From: Cardinalis cardinalis
Taxonomy: Eukaryota > Chordata > Aves > Passeriformes > Cardinalidae
NCBI GenBank assembly: GCA_014549065.1
Contig: JACDOX010000084.1
Location: forward strand, 2,905,533 to 2,969,532
Direction: 5' to 3'
DNA: 64,000 nucleotides
Positions 24,921 to 39,900 of this stretch are shown piece after piece. Each line of letters begins with the position of its first letter. Position 1 is the stretch's first letter. The notes beneath the pieces were generated by a model that did not search any database, had not been told where the DNA came from, and saw only the letters and a list, made by a program, of their open reading frames with translations. The position numbers were made by a program, and so were the translations under genes.

Positions 24921-27900
24921 CTGCCAGTTCAGCAAGACACACACACAAATAAAAACAATGAGCTCAGACACAGCCTAAGGATGTTGGCTATGCTAAAACT
25001 TCCTCAAAATTGTTCTTCCCCACTTTCAAAAGAGCCCCGCCAGCCTTCTGAAAGATGTTGGCTTAAACAAGGAGCCGAACAATTCAGAAATTACAAGTGC
25101 ATCAAGCTGCCATGCCATGTTGAGCTGGATCCTGATCTGTCTGCCCTGTGTCCTCAAGTGTCCAGTACAACGGATGAAACACTNGACAGATACTGACACC
25201 TGAATGACCTCACACTTGGCAGACCCAAGCAGTTGTCCTCAAATGGACAAAGTGCACTTAACAAAAAACTACCCCAAGTGCTTGAACACATTAAGTCTAA
25301 TGAGCTGAAAGGAAGGTTCAGAAGGCAACCATGCAAACTAATGGGTTACAGTGTCCAGTAATTGCCACAAACAGTTTAATCTACATAACACCNTTCCATA
25401 AAGAGTAGCAACAAATCAGCAGTAATTCCCAGAGGCACCATCTTGCTACACAAGCCTTTGTGAAGGAATTATTGACCATTTGAGAATATTTCCAGCTTCA
25501 ACACTTGTATTTTTTTTCTTGCTCTGCCTCTTTAATAATCACCTGTTAAATGCTAATATTAAGGCTAATTTCAAGAATATAATTTTGAAACCAAGACACT
25601 TCTGTTGGCACCACAGAAAACTTACTCCCAGTATAATTTCTCTCACTGCCATGGGAGGNGAATTAAAAAACTGCCCTGAGGAAATCCTGTGCTGGCTCAG
25701 CTGTACTCCCAGAAACAGGAATATGTTGCACTGTATGGTCAATGCTAATGAAACCCTGCAGCATTTAGTTACATGGCCTTGTAAGAAATATTGTGATAGT
25801 TTTCTAAGGAGCCACCAAGTATGTGATGCACTAAAGTGGTAGCCAGGTCTTTGCAATCATATAGACAGTCCTGACAGTCCTGTATAAAACAGATGTCTCA
25901 TGATCATTTAAAGCGTAAGCATGATAACAGCAGTAACTTTAAAAACATTACAGCTTCAAGCAAGATGCCCACTTCCAGCCATGAGCTCTTAAGACTNCCA
26001 CTCCAATAGAGGAATAAATTCATTATGATTTGTACTGTATGGTCTTTAGCTTCTGTTCAAATCTCCTACAGCACTTTATGGACTATTTTGCTGATAAATG
26101 AAAATTTCTTATNATTTTTGACTGGGTCCAGAAAGAAACATGGAAAATTAAGAACAAAGTCCTAAGAAGTGACTGAAAACCTTGTTAAGAGTTTTAGAAT
26201 TCTCTCAGCAGATAAGGTAATTTTGGATTAAGAGAGGGAAGAAAGGGTAGAGGTGCTTTTTTGGGGTTTTTGTTTTGTTTGGTTGGNTTTTTTACAAAAA
26301 CCACATTTTTACCCCAGTGAGTACAGCAATACTTTGAAAAGAAGTCTTAAAAAGACATTTTAATGAGCTTCATCCAAATATATCTTCTTCTCTGACGTAC
26401 TTTACCATATATAGTTTCCCTTTCCCAAGTGTTTGGTGAAAAGAAAATCTTGACAACAAAGACTTCAGTATACACAGACTATAATCACACAAATGATATA
26501 ACTAGAGCTTGAGCATCTGGTTTTGCTCTGATGTAAGCTACTTCTGGCTTCAAGATGATCAAGTTTGCAACTCACATCCAAACTGCATAGATGGTTTTTG
26601 CTCTGTATTGCACCAAAAATTTTGATGTGGTTGATTTTCCATGTCTCATCCAGAAGACTAAGGTAGATAATAACTGGTTTGCATGATCTCCCTGCTGATT
26701 GCTCCAAACCTTTCTATACTATTCTGACCCCAAATGCTGCTCTTATCCTATTCNTGAGAGCAGTAGCTGACCAGCAGCAGCTGGTTTTGATTACACCATG
26801 TAAAAATCAGTCAAATCCAAACTAATCNATGTGTCCTGATTTACAGCTGTCTCCATTACACTAGACCCCAGTTCAATGCCCACACACAGACCCTCCTACT
26901 GAGCAACCTCTCCCTTACCTGGTGAAGGGATTCCACACTTTGGCCTCTCATTTTGATTAGTGTGACTTGCACCACAGACAGAGATTCCTGATTTATAGCT
27001 GCAAAGGAGAAGCAGGAAGTGAAAAGCCTTGCAAGTTTGAGGTTTTNTGGGCAATAGAAAAGGGAAGTTGTTCTCACAGGTCACATTCAAACAGTGACAA
27101 ACAGTGTCCTCTTAAGACAAAATATACATCATTAAGCACCCTCAATGCTCCAGGAGTTTTGCTCCTAAGTACTGATTTTTGTCCCTAAAAATCAACATTT
27201 GAAAATTTTCAAGGAAACAGTTTCTTGCCAACTTGTCCCATTTTTTTTACCCTTCTTGCTTTCCTATAAAGGCTGTATATATTAAGGCCAGACAGCTCCT
27301 GCATAACCCTGTTGCCTAGCATTCCCTGTATCACAAGCCACAAAACTTTACCTAAGAATTCCTGTGACCATCCCAATATTCTGTGGTTGAGCCCCTTGGC
27401 TGTTTTGTGGCATACAAGATATTAAAACATATTCCTTCCCTACAAAAGGTTNACCTCAGTTATCTTTTTGTCATTAACTGAATATAAGCTTGGCGCATTT
27501 AGAGAAGGGAGACTTTGAGGAGCACAGAGGAGAGCAGCACTGTACATACAATACAGAATGCTAGCCTGTAAACTCTAGATGAGCTGCCTGCAAATCCTGT
27601 TGCAGTAGGGCAGTAAATAGCACTGGCAGCTGTTTAGAAGGAGATAAGAGTTGTTTTAGATCCCTCAGATCATGCCTGTTGCTAGAGCCTTAAAGAACAG
27701 CATTGAGCAGCAGCAAAAAGCCATCTCACCTTGGCAGCTAGCAGCATCTAGAGGCAGGGATTCAACAGATTCTCCCACAGTGGCCTNCTCTAACTGGTCT
27801 CCCTCTAAAGGCTCATCTACAGGCATCTCCTCTGGCTCATCTACTGCCAGCTCAAGCTCTAGGAAGAAGAGAGCAGCAGGAGAATGGTTAGCATTACANT

Positions 27901-30900
27901 TGTGCTCCAAGCTGCTGTACAATCTCTTACTCCCTGCCCTTCTGCAGGAGAAGACAAANGTTGGCTTAGAAGTTGCTCCACATGTCCAAATTCTTTACCA
28001 TCATCCTGAGCGTCATCTTCAGCCCGCCCTTTGCTGCCACTGTCAATGCCAGAGCTCCCGTAGCTGATGGTTGAGCTGCAGGATTGCTCTTTCCTATGCA
28101 TGCGGTCAATGCCGAAGGGCTCATCCACCGACATTTCCACGGACACGCGGTGCCTGGAGTCAGCCTCGATGCCCGAGGTGTGGGAGCTGCCGTGACTCCC
28201 NGTGGACTGGCGCGAGAGGCGGTTATCCCTGCGGCTGCCCCCGCTGCTCCCGCTGCCACGGGAGTTCTTGTCACACGGGTCCAGGTCCATGTCCAGAGTG
28301 TCACTGATATAGGACTCCCGGTAGCGCTTCTTCTCTGAGGGAGAAACCAGCGAGAACTTTAAGGAAGGGTAACAAAATATATTCAGGAAGTTCTGTTGGC
28401 ATCAGCCAACAACTAAGAAACAACCGCTGCAGCTACTGAACAAATACAGGCACAGTTTTGTAGTTTTTTTGCTCAACAGATGGATGCTCAGGTGGTTGTA
28501 AAAGAATTACTCATACTTGCAGTAAACCCAGCATCTCCTAAATTAGAACAAGCAGGTAGAGGCAGTTATGGTATAGAAAACAGTAGGTTTCAGAGTTAAG
28601 GTCAATAACAACAAAGCAAAACAAAAGCAAACNAAAAAAGAGAATTACTTAGTGAAATCTGGTGCGCAATCTTTAAAATCAGATGTGCTGATTGGTTCTT
28701 GAAATACCCACCACTATGCNAAGTCAGCTAAGAACAAAATTCCTGTGGCTGGTATTTAGTAATGATTTATTATTTTCTCCCATGGCATGTATGTGCTGAG
28801 GGTAGTTGAGAAATCTATGTGACACTAACAGACACAAAACAACCGAGGGCTTTTTGCCCACAGGCACTTGATCAGTGAGCCTTTCTACAGGTGACTGGCA
28901 CATGCCACTGGTTGCACCCACACAGCTCAAGGCCACTGCTGTAACCCCACTGAAGGGAAAGACAGAAACCACTTGAGAGGAGATATCCATCTACTGCTCT
29001 CACAGAAACACACTTTCCAATCACAGTCAACAATATGGGAGCCTTGAAAGGTACCTAACACCTCTGCTTCTTATCACTGGCTCCCCAATAAGGCAGAAGC
29101 ACCATTAATTAGATGAGAGTAGGCACCATGAAATAACAGAAGAGACTAACACACTGTACTCTACTAAACTCAGCTGGGTGTTCCCTAACATACCTTCTGC
29201 CTCCTCCAGTTTTTGGATCTGCTTCAAAACTGGCTGAATATTCAGAAAGAGCCGGTGGCTGTTGCTGAGTAGCTGCAGCAAATGGCGTGACCTGAAGGGG
29301 CAACCCGTGTAGTAAACCAGTTTCCGTGCAGAGGGCAAACCATCTGGCTGGATTTCAAATTTTTTCCCCTGCACAAAGAGGAAAGATGCCAAAGAAATGA
29401 GCAGGAGCACATTTTCAGCCACACAGCTACCAGAGATAGCTGTGGTCATGTGCGTGCAAGTGACAGGACGTGACGCAGCAGCACAGGCAGGCTGACAGCT
29501 TTGCCACATCCCAGGCTGGCAGCCACTGGCAGATGGCCTCCATTCCATCATACTCACCAGGAAGGCCAGCTTCCCGATGTGTGACCAGGGAAAGTCGTAG
29601 AGGAGCTGGCGAACGTGATTCACCTCCTGCAACACATCAAACCCAGCGTGACACAGGGACTGGCAGGTACAGGGTGGAATCAGCNATGTGCAAGGAATTT
29701 GCAAACAACCAAGAATTTGAGATATGTGGAGCCTGGGGTTTGCAGGGGAGGCAGAGGAGCCACGGTGAGGGGGGAGGACAGGGAACTGGGCAGAGTTAAT
29801 GCTACACCAGAAGGCTTTCACAGCAGTCTGTTACCTGATAGATGTGCATTCCTCTCAGGGTCAGGCCCAGGATAACTGTCGGTCGATCCTCCTTCTTATC
29901 CTAAAAGAACAGAAGAGTCAAAGGTTAATCTACAAAGACCACGCTCTTGTTCTGGCACCTACTGCAGGAGAGGTAGCAGGACTCCTCATCACACAGATGC
30001 CATCAGCTCATTTGGTTTTTATTATGTTTGTAAAGTGCACCTTGCCTTGTTGACCCCTGAAATACCTACACCTAAAATCCCCTCACGCTGGGAGGCTCAG
30101 GCATTTCACCAGCATGTGTCCTAGCTGTCCTGGACAGAGAATCCTGTANCTTTAGTGATTTGAGAATATGGACAATTACTGTTCTCAGGGGTACCTTGTA
30201 ACCTCTCTTGTAACCACGTGCTGTCTCTGCTGTCCCCATGAACATGCACCACTCTTGCTCTCCAGGTGACAGAGAGCCCAAAATAGAAGGGGAACCCATT
30301 CCCCTCTCCTTGCCACAGCATTGTTGTTCCCATCCAGGGATTTGCTAGATCTTAGGTAGCTTTTGGCTGGGGGAGAGCTAACCCATGCCCAGTTATTGGG
30401 ACTTTCATTTGATCTTGATGTTGGGAGTAGGTGGTTTTACATGAGTTTTATTACCTGGGTTGAAATACTGTCTTTTAACTCCTGCTGCATCTTGGTATGA
30501 CATACTTNGTCTCTATTCATATTCTTTTGCTTGAAGACCAAAAATACCATAAGCTAATTCTTTCAGCCTCTCCTAACACAACAGAGTTAGGGAGTGGAAT
30601 GCATACTTTTTTTTTGTTAGAAAGGAGAAAGAAAATTTGGAGGTAAAAACATTTGGACTCACAAAGCTCAAACTTTATGTCACAACTCATCTTTATTCAT
30701 GTCTCTCCTCATCTGGCTTACAAGATACAAGCCTTATGCCATCACATTACCCCACCCTTTATCCCTGGTACCATCCCTGTCTTCAGCTCAAAGTAAGAAA
30801 TAATAAGAAATATTTTCTGCCTCTTAAGGACAAAGAACTTTGTAAATCAGTATTGGTCTGAATGAGAGATAGGGAGTGTGTTGAGTTTTCTTTAGCTCCC

Positions 30901-33900
30901 AACCTCANTAGAAGCCATGAGGAGGGTGTTAAGACAAAAGTGACTGCTTTTGAAATCTCAGGGCAGCCAGCCCACCAACACCTTCACCAACTCCTCTGCA
31001 CTTGGCTCAGGCAATCNGTGACCCAAGTATCACCTAGGAGGAGCATCTCTCACCACAAAATGAGATAACTGTGTCACACAGCAGGAATAAGACTCTATTA
31101 AGAATCAAACGACACATGGAAGAGTACATGGTGCCTAAATTCCAAGTCAAACAGGAATTTAAATATTAAGAGCAACCAATTTCACAGCCTTGATGCTTTT
31201 GGATTTAAAATGTATCATGTCCTNCCAGCTGGACTTCTTATGGCATTCAAGTGTTACTAACTCTCTCATGACTGCATCACTAACAGCATTAAGAATCAAA
31301 ACAGAGAACAGAAGAAAGGTAGGCAAGCATCTTTGGTTTGCAAGGAACTAAGCCTGAANTACTGATCAAAACTTATTTTCTCTAGAAAATGCACGTTTCT
31401 TCAGTAACTAGAGCTGTTAGATATGTTCAGAGGACATGTATACTTCTCAGACATAATTGCCACTGAGCACAAAAACCCAAAAANTTTATTATAAGTCTGA
31501 CAGAGGAGTGTATCTCCATTTGGAAAAAAACCTGAAGCTATTCCTAATTGCACAGGCAGGTTTCACTCACCTAAGTGGAACAGAAAACTTCTCATTTCTA
31601 GATCTAAGCACTCAGCATGTGAAAATGAAACATCTTCTGTTTAAGCAGGTTTGGGTAAAGAGTCTAACAAGCAACAATGTAGGAATCCAAAACTGCCAAG
31701 ACAAGTATATAGCTGAAAAAACACCAAACACTCTGGCAGGGTTGGAGAAGGAATGNGATACGAAAGTTGAATGACTCAGTGTCACCTTCAGTTGTTACAC
31801 AACATTTGTGTGAAAGCTGGCTGACCTCTTGTCATAATTTCAATGAACTACAACAGGAAAAAAAGAGCCTTCATTGATTTCCCTGGTGCAATTCTACTGA
31901 CAGGCAGGAACAAATATGAAGTTTTGCCATTCCTGTGGCCAGTTTCTTGGCTGAGGAACAAAACTAAATTCCAGCTACATCTGTACACTGGCAATGGATT
32001 TGTTTGTGGGGACAGCCCTCATTTGGCTGAGCATTTTAGATTTGTTTGGCCTCTCAGAATCAGAGGTAACCGTCNCTCAAACAAACAGAAAGAGAAAAAT
32101 GCCATGGTGCACTCAATTAATGATGGGAGAGAAGTTCAAAATAAGAAGCTCTTTGTTTAACCTTCTGCAGCCTGTAGAAGTGGACGGGCACATCTTCCAG
32201 CAGGCAGGACTCCTTAATGAACTTCAGCACCGCTTCCTTAGCGCTCAGCCCTTGCTGTTCCCGGTGCATCTCTGGGGCATGTTTCAAGATGTAGTCGCTC
32301 CCCCTCTTTGCAATTATCTAAACCGCAAAGAAAACAAACAGGTCAGCAACTCTTCAGCAATCCCCACGAGAGGCAGCTGTGATCAACAGCAAAGCAGTGG
32401 CTGGAGGTGGAGAAGGTTCATNTATTCCCTCAAGATGTTGGTCTGTGTTTGCCTCTGCCTCCCTGGAGGATAAGCATTTAAAGCAGCCCAGATGACACTG
32501 ATGTCTCCAAACAGATCCTAGTGGCAAAACTGTAACAGACCAAGACTACAGAGGTGGTGTCAGCTCTTTTCACTTTTAAGTATTGGAATTAGTTTTCCTA
32601 ACTCTTGGCATCCATAAATGTTTANTGGCAGATAACAAATACTCCTCTGCATGCCAGCACAATCAGCAGCAACATCTCTGAAGAGGCAGAAATACTAGGT
32701 TTTCCTTTTAAGACCAGAAACTAAACATTAGGCTTATTTAGCATTTCCATTCTCAAAGGGTGGATAACACTATCTCAAGGTATTTTTTTATCTATTAGGA
32801 GTGGCTGGCAGGCACGTGGCTTCACTAAGCAGTAGGAAAAACCTGCCTTGAGCCTTTTGCTCCTGTCCTGCAAGTGCCCAGTTCCCATGTTTACCCACAT
32901 GCCCTCTCCATACAAGGCTACTGGGCAGCTTAGCCCTCTCCCATACTCAACTGGTTCCTTTCAGGCTGTGAGTGGCAGTGACAGGTAAGAGGGATGATTG
33001 GCTGAATTCACTTCCCAACATCCCCCATCACCAGGATCATTTAAAACTAGATTGCACCAGGTATCTGAGAACATCCTGCCAGAAACAACCTGTCCTGGCT
33101 CAAACCAACCAGACCCCTTCACCACGCAGTTCCCACTTACAGCGAATATTAAAGCCCTTGCTTACTCTGTTTGCTAACACCTCTGCATGCCCTGCCAGAT
33201 TGGTTGCCTTCCCACAATGAAGGCTGGCCTTGGTGGAGGACAATATTGATGCCATCAGCTGTGCAGTGTCAGCAGAAAGAGATGTGCCAGCTCCACAGTT
33301 CAAAGCTGGGTGGGTCAGCCCAGGGCAGCAGTGCCTCTCCTCACTGGCACGAGACTTGGGGCAGCCCTTGGCCAAATGATATGAAGCACGTANTGAAGGA
33401 AGTGATTCTGTTGGAGGAGGAGATTGCTCACTATCTCCCCAGGGGCAGGGAGAGAAGCGTCCCCATGCCTGCCAGATTTTGCTGTTTGTAATGATGTAAT
33501 AAATCACCCCATACTTGCTTGGGGTTGTGGCTCAGCGCAGGTGAGCAACAGTCTGTGATAAGCCCTTTAACTGCCTCAGAAACAGCACACAAGACCCACC
33601 ATTTCCAGCCCTTTGTTAGGTACCTCCTGACAGGCACCCCATAACAAGGAATGGCATGGGATGAGGGCCTGTTGTCTGGGAGAAAGGCACACTGCTGCAT
33701 AGCAAGGCAGCCAGGCTAGGATTTGTGCATAAAAGAGACTATCGNTCTTCAGGACAAGTCTTGTCACTGATCTGAACCTTCTCCCCAAAGCAGAGGACAG
33801 TGCCATCTTACAGGGGAGATGCAACTTGCCTGGGACAAGCAGCCAACTAACAAAGTCTTAGCTAATTTGCCTTCATTTGGCAATTAAATCAATCCTTGGT

Positions 33901-36900
33901 TGTAAGTCCTGAAGGGCACAAGTCACATGCACATTCTTATAAACAAACATGCAAATGCTTTCTCTTTCCTCTTACTGCACTTAAGGCAGAGATTAATGAC
34001 AAAGCNAGCACCAGAGGCAGTATTACCCCGTAGGGCTTGGATCTGTCCATCCCCGAGGCAAGCATTACAGAGAGGAGAACAAAGGGAAATAGACTTGGCT
34101 TTGCAGCCCTGAGGTTTTCTGGAGGGCTTGGGTTGTGCAGATCTTGCTGATGTACCACTGGAAACACACAACCTTTTAAGCCATAGAAGAATTAAACAAA
34201 GACATCTGCACTGTCAGACTTATTCATGTGACACCAANACATTCCATCACCAAGGAAAGATGTACCACCAACCTCACTGATGAGTGAGCCCAGGAACATG
34301 CACCTACATTCAGTGGAAAGACAAGAGAGATCTCCTGAGGGACCTTCAGGGTGATACTCTACCCATCTGCCTGATCATTGCAGNGGGAGAGGGGGAAGTT
34401 GCATGGCTGCAGTTAGGTACCGCCTTAGCATAGCTCCTGCTGCATGCATGATCTGTTGACAGAAAGGTTCCCCCCAAACTTACCCATTGTGGGAAATAAG
34501 CCTGAGGTTCAAAATATTTGCCAGCATGGACCTTCTCTCTGTAGTTGCCCAAGTCTGCCTGTAAGCTGTAGGCAGCCAGCAAGAAGTAGATTTCTTCTTT
34601 GTGGTTGCANTGAGACATAAGCACTTGCTCTTTGAGATGGCAGTAGTAGAGCTGCCGTGCCACCTTATCGCTGCAAGACAAAGGCAAATTTACTTCAAGA
34701 ACAAAGTTCAGATAAGGACCCTCAAAAACATCATCCTGCTGAGAAGACGGATTAAACTTTGACANGTCTGATGTGTGCCAATGCCATTATACAGTTGTGT
34801 GTATAAGGAGATCAAACCAAGATCAAGGTCTTCTCCCACTAAGTGTTGTACAAACACAAGAAAAGGTAGCTTCTACCTTGAGGAGTATGAGATCTAAGAA
34901 GTTAGGGCAGAAGGCAGATGAAAGAAAAATCACATCACACCTGTTTTGGAGACTGACTACAGTCAAGCACTTCTGTTTCCCTGGAAAGCCTGTAGCAGCC
35001 AGGAGAGTCAACTCCCTTGGACTCCCAGTCCTGTTTCTTGCACACCTGTCCTCCTTTTCCCTCTAAACTTGGCATTGCTTTTTGTTTCACCTTGCCTTAG
35101 GCTCATGATAGTTCTTAACAGCTAATTCCCTGCAAGGTAGATCAAAAGACATGGGAGCCCTCGGCTTGTTTTTGTCTTCTTCCTCAAGCTGCTAAACAGG
35201 GATTGTCTGATAAGGAATTATTATGGCATAGCCTTGATAACCCACACCCCCTGCCCTCACAGATCATGGGAATCAGGCTGCTGACGTGTGTATGAAGATG
35301 AGGTGCTGGACACTACAGTCTGCTAGTAAAAGTGTGCAAGTATAGTTTGAACAGGGCAGATAACTATCTCTGCATGGCTCTACAAACCTCTCCAATTAAA
35401 CTACTAGTGCAAGAGAAATATGCCTGTGATGGTGTAGGATANGTAACTTGGGAGTGGCAGAATGGTATGTAATCTCTCTGTACAAAAAAGGCAAAATGAA
35501 ACAAAAAACACTTATCAGCCAGACAGACTCCATAAGAAAGAGTCCCCATATCCAAAAGTGAAAAGACTATGGAGAGAGAAAATAGAGAAAACCACAAGCT
35601 TTGCTCAAGACAAGAACNAATGCCAAAAATCTGGTAAAGATTTTAATCCACCTAAATGATCCCAGCTCTGGGCTTCCCCCAGGGACAGAGCCACACCAGA
35701 AGCGTTGATGTAAATTAACTCTGTCAGTTGTTCATTTTTAACTACCTCATCCTTTGTTCTGTACCATGGGTGAGGGTGGTGCTGTTTTGAGTGCAGCCCA
35801 TATTCCATGTGAATGGACTACAAATGAAAAAGTCTAACTTATGAAGTAATTTGTTTTGTCCATGTATGAAAGTCCATTTCCAGGATTAGACTGCACAGAG
35901 CACTGCTCAAATACAAAAAACAGATCCAAAGCATGTGCTTTGGAGTATAAATAACTATTTTTGGTATATGCAATCCAGTGCCTTTCATGCAATCAAAAGA
36001 CACAAGCAAAAGAGTGTTTTGATAATGTCATCATTCAACCTGCACTTTCAACACAGATGGAAAAGCAGTCACAATTTTTCTAGGAATATGGAGTATGATT
36101 CAGGCAGAAAACATTCATAGCTGAGTAAGGGCATCTGCGAAGGTCTTAAAAAAAATTCAAGTTGATTTTTAAAGTTTATTTCAATGAGTTCACAGATACG
36201 AGCTTAACAAAGAAACATTATTTTTCTTTCATTTTAAGAACACACTGAATAATTCAAAACACAGTAATTACCACAGAAGAGAACTTACCCTATTACTCTT
36301 CCATTTTCTACGTAGTATTGTACTCTAAAGAATGCAACAAATGGAGGGCTGAATTTCTCTGTCCCCTAGAGCAAAGACAGAAGAGGAGTTAAATAATGAT
36401 CAGTATCCAAAATTCCTGTTACCCTATCTGGTAATGTTCTCTCCTCAGAAATTTACTCCTCATACTGCTTTTCATTTTCTACTCTTAGTTCTTGGCAAGT
36501 TTTAGGAGGGAGTCTGACTGTCTTGGAGGCTCATGACAATGAGGCATCACCAAACAATCAGGTTGAACGACAAAATCTCCTAGGAAGAGCAGAAGATTTT
36601 TGGATAGGAGGCATGAGCAGGTGTAAGAGTCCCAGAGTAGCCTGGGGACACCCAGGCTGGCCCAGAATTACCTAGCTCAGCACCTGGCAGCACCACAAAC
36701 ACATTTGCTGAGTGCAGCAAGTTTAACTCAGCCTCCCTCACAGCGCCAGGCAAGGCAGCAGTGCAGTGTGCCGGTGTGATGTTTCCAGGGCACTCCTAGG
36801 AGCAACCATCCATCCCTGCACCACACCACATCACCCAGTATGGACAGACACACTGCCATGTTCAGCACTCACTGCTTGGGGCTCAGGAGCACCAGCCTGG

Positions 36901-39900
36901 TATCAGCTCCATGCCTTTGTTTGGCAGGGCTCCTGGTTAGTTATTCACATGTTCCTGCAGCCATAAAGCAAAAGGCAGTGGTGGTGTCTGCTTCACACTG
37001 AGGAGTGCTGCTAGAAGCAAGCCAGCATGAGGCCTGTTGTTTTAGCTACAGCCTATCTTTCCAACTTACAGGCTTGTTTGAACAGAACAAAAAAGAAAAA
37101 AAGGAAAAAGAATAAAGGAACATCTTACTACCTCACTCTCTCATCTTTCCTACTATGCCACTTTCATGTTCACACAGGTAACTTTGCTCCCACAGGCAAT
37201 TCCAAGGCTTTGCTGGTCAGATCCATCTCACTGGGACAAGGTACATTCCCTCCACATCTGAGGCAGACAGCTTCTTGACCATGCAAACATCTCCATTTTA
37301 TTTCTGGAAGTTGTTCATAGCCACCCTATTTTATCAGCTCTTCATAGGAAGTAAATCCTTGTCAACTAACCCAGTCCAATAGGCTAACTCATCTCAGACT
37401 GTAGTATTGCCAGTAGCAACTCATTCAGTCTTTTGTGACTCACATCACACCAGAGGTTCAACACTTATGTGACCAGGAAAGTGTAGCAAGAATCCAATCA
37501 CAGAGGGACCTCAAAGTGTACCCCATCCTGAGGTGACCACAAACACCTGCTTTGGGAATCTCTCACTGGCTGGACAGACAGCCCCTCCACATAACTCTGG
37601 CTCTTTCTGAAGTAACTCTCACTTGTTTGGGAAAAGCAGAGCACATGCTTGGGGATAAGAGAGATGTCCAAACCTCACTAGTTATCTACAAACTTCTGTA
37701 AGCAGCAGAAATGGCAAGTGTGCCTATTCTGCAAAACAAAACGCTTAGGCAAGGTGGAAAAAAGTAATTGACAACTTTTACAACGACCCAATTACGATAT
37801 CTGAAAGCAATTGCATGCTATACTTTGTTCTAGACTATGGCTCCTCTATTAATGACACACACAAACAGGCATTATCATGTCTGAAGGAACAGTATTAAAC
37901 AATTACATAAGCTTGTCCTTATTTCTTGTAGTTTTTCCTCCCTTTTCAGGGCTAGCTAGCCTTAAAGAACTAGGACTCGTCTCAAACAAAATATCCTTCC
38001 TCTCCCTCCACTATCCTTTTGTACATACTCTGGGAAGAGTCACAGCTCCAGTCATTTCCCACACACCAGATTCAAGTCACAAGAGGTTATTTTAGGGTGT
38101 TTTGCTTAAGGATAAAAATGAGGTCTCCAGACTAAATTCAAATGAAAACTGACCAACTGACCTTCTCCACTTCTGCAGCAGCCAAGCAGCAACCATGTGG
38201 TTACTNTGGCTCAGCTAAAGTTGCATAAGGGGCTGGTTTAACTAATTGTACAACTATGCAAAAGTTACTGCATCCTGCTACTGAAAAGTATTCTGCAGAC
38301 CATCTTCAAAAAATGCTTTATGGACCTCAGTTCACGAGTTTTCATTTCACTGTGCAGTCCAATAAAAAAGCAGCAGCTTCCAAAGTTAAACACCTCTCTT
38401 ACTTTGGTGGTCTCTTTCTTCCATTCCTTTGAAAAGTATTTGCTAAGCTTCTGCTCCAGGTCTATAAAAACATATTCATTATCTGAAAGATAATAAAAAA
38501 GGAATTAAACATAAAATAATTGGAAATGTTTAGTCATTAAACATTTAGGTTACTCTACAAGTTATTTCCAAGCAATAAATTTGCTGACCAGGAAATAGGG
38601 CAGGGGAAAAAAAAAGTACTCTTAAGTACATGTGCTACTCCAGACAGCATAGAAGTAAGGTCATTCACTCCTTCAAGAGATCCTGAGCTAAAGGTTCCCA
38701 AACATCTTAGCCAGAAATGCAGAATTCCTGCTTTATAATCAAGAAGCCATCTACAAAAAAGAAAAACATCATCTTACCCAGCTAATTGTACCGTCAGCTT
38801 ACCAGATTCAGTTTTTTATTATTATTATTAAACAAGCAAGCCCTACCCAAGCTTGTATTCTGCCATCATGTAGCACCATGGTCCAACATGGCAAAAGTAA
38901 GTAAAGAGAGCTGGGTACTTGACAGGTTTCATCTTCTGCATGTGAAGGGGATCTTCTGAAAGGGTAAGAAACCAGAGGACCAAACACAAACGCCTTTCTC
39001 AGAAGGTCTGGTGCGTCCTGCTCACACCCAACTTCTTTCATATAGAGAAAAGATGAATGAAAGGAAGGGAAACCTGGCCAGCCTCAAAACACTAAAGGAC
39101 CAGGACTTCNCCTCCACCCTAGTGAGAGTGAACAAGACACAGCCTGAATGGCACATCATCTTGAAAGAGCTCTGTGCTGCTTTCAAAGCTGATGTTTCAT
39201 AACACTGCTTACCAATTATCAAATACAAACAACTCAGCCAGTGAAAGATTTTTTTTCCTGAGTCTTCAAGTCTCTTAAGAAAAAAATAAAAGACAAGACC
39301 TGACAGGTGTTTCAGGTTGCAATAGCAATGCCAGCTGAGCACATTCACCTGACCAGTCTCTCTACACTTTGATCTTGCTTAGGACAGTGTTTTGACAGGT
39401 GACACAAGTGCCAAGATGAAGAGCTTGCTCCTTAAACATGAAAGGAACAGGAGTAAAAAGGGGAGGGAAAAAAAAGAAAAAAGAACCCTTCACAAAATGA
39501 ACTCCCTCCCCTTCAGACCAGCCCAGACTTCCAAATGAGATCCTGCACTCATGTCTGTATTATGGCAGATGCAGGCCTGGCATGGCCAGTGTTACGGTAG
39601 GTGTTGAAGGGGGCTCTGAGCTACCTCACAGCCCTTCCAAAGCATTGCAGATCCTTACAGGGGCAGATACAGCAAATACTTTCTTTGCTAGCTTTCAAAA
39701 AACAAGCAAGCAAAACAACCTCCTATCGCCACTTCCTTCAGCTCCCACCTCAAGTTAAAGAAACTATATCTGGTGTATCCAGAACAGGCTCACACATCAT
39801 CCTACTAGGAAACCTCTTGTAAAATAGCACTAACACTGGATACAAAAAGGACAACACCCAAAAAAGTCCTGTTTCTGTCTCCATGCTCTTTCCTGCATTG

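Noticed and set aside
26465..26707. Minus-strand open frame in FRMD1 intron 12 considered as an extra exon
   Set aside because: No similarity to FRMD1 or FRMD6, no paired splice sites in phase, and the flanking exons already join in phase 0.
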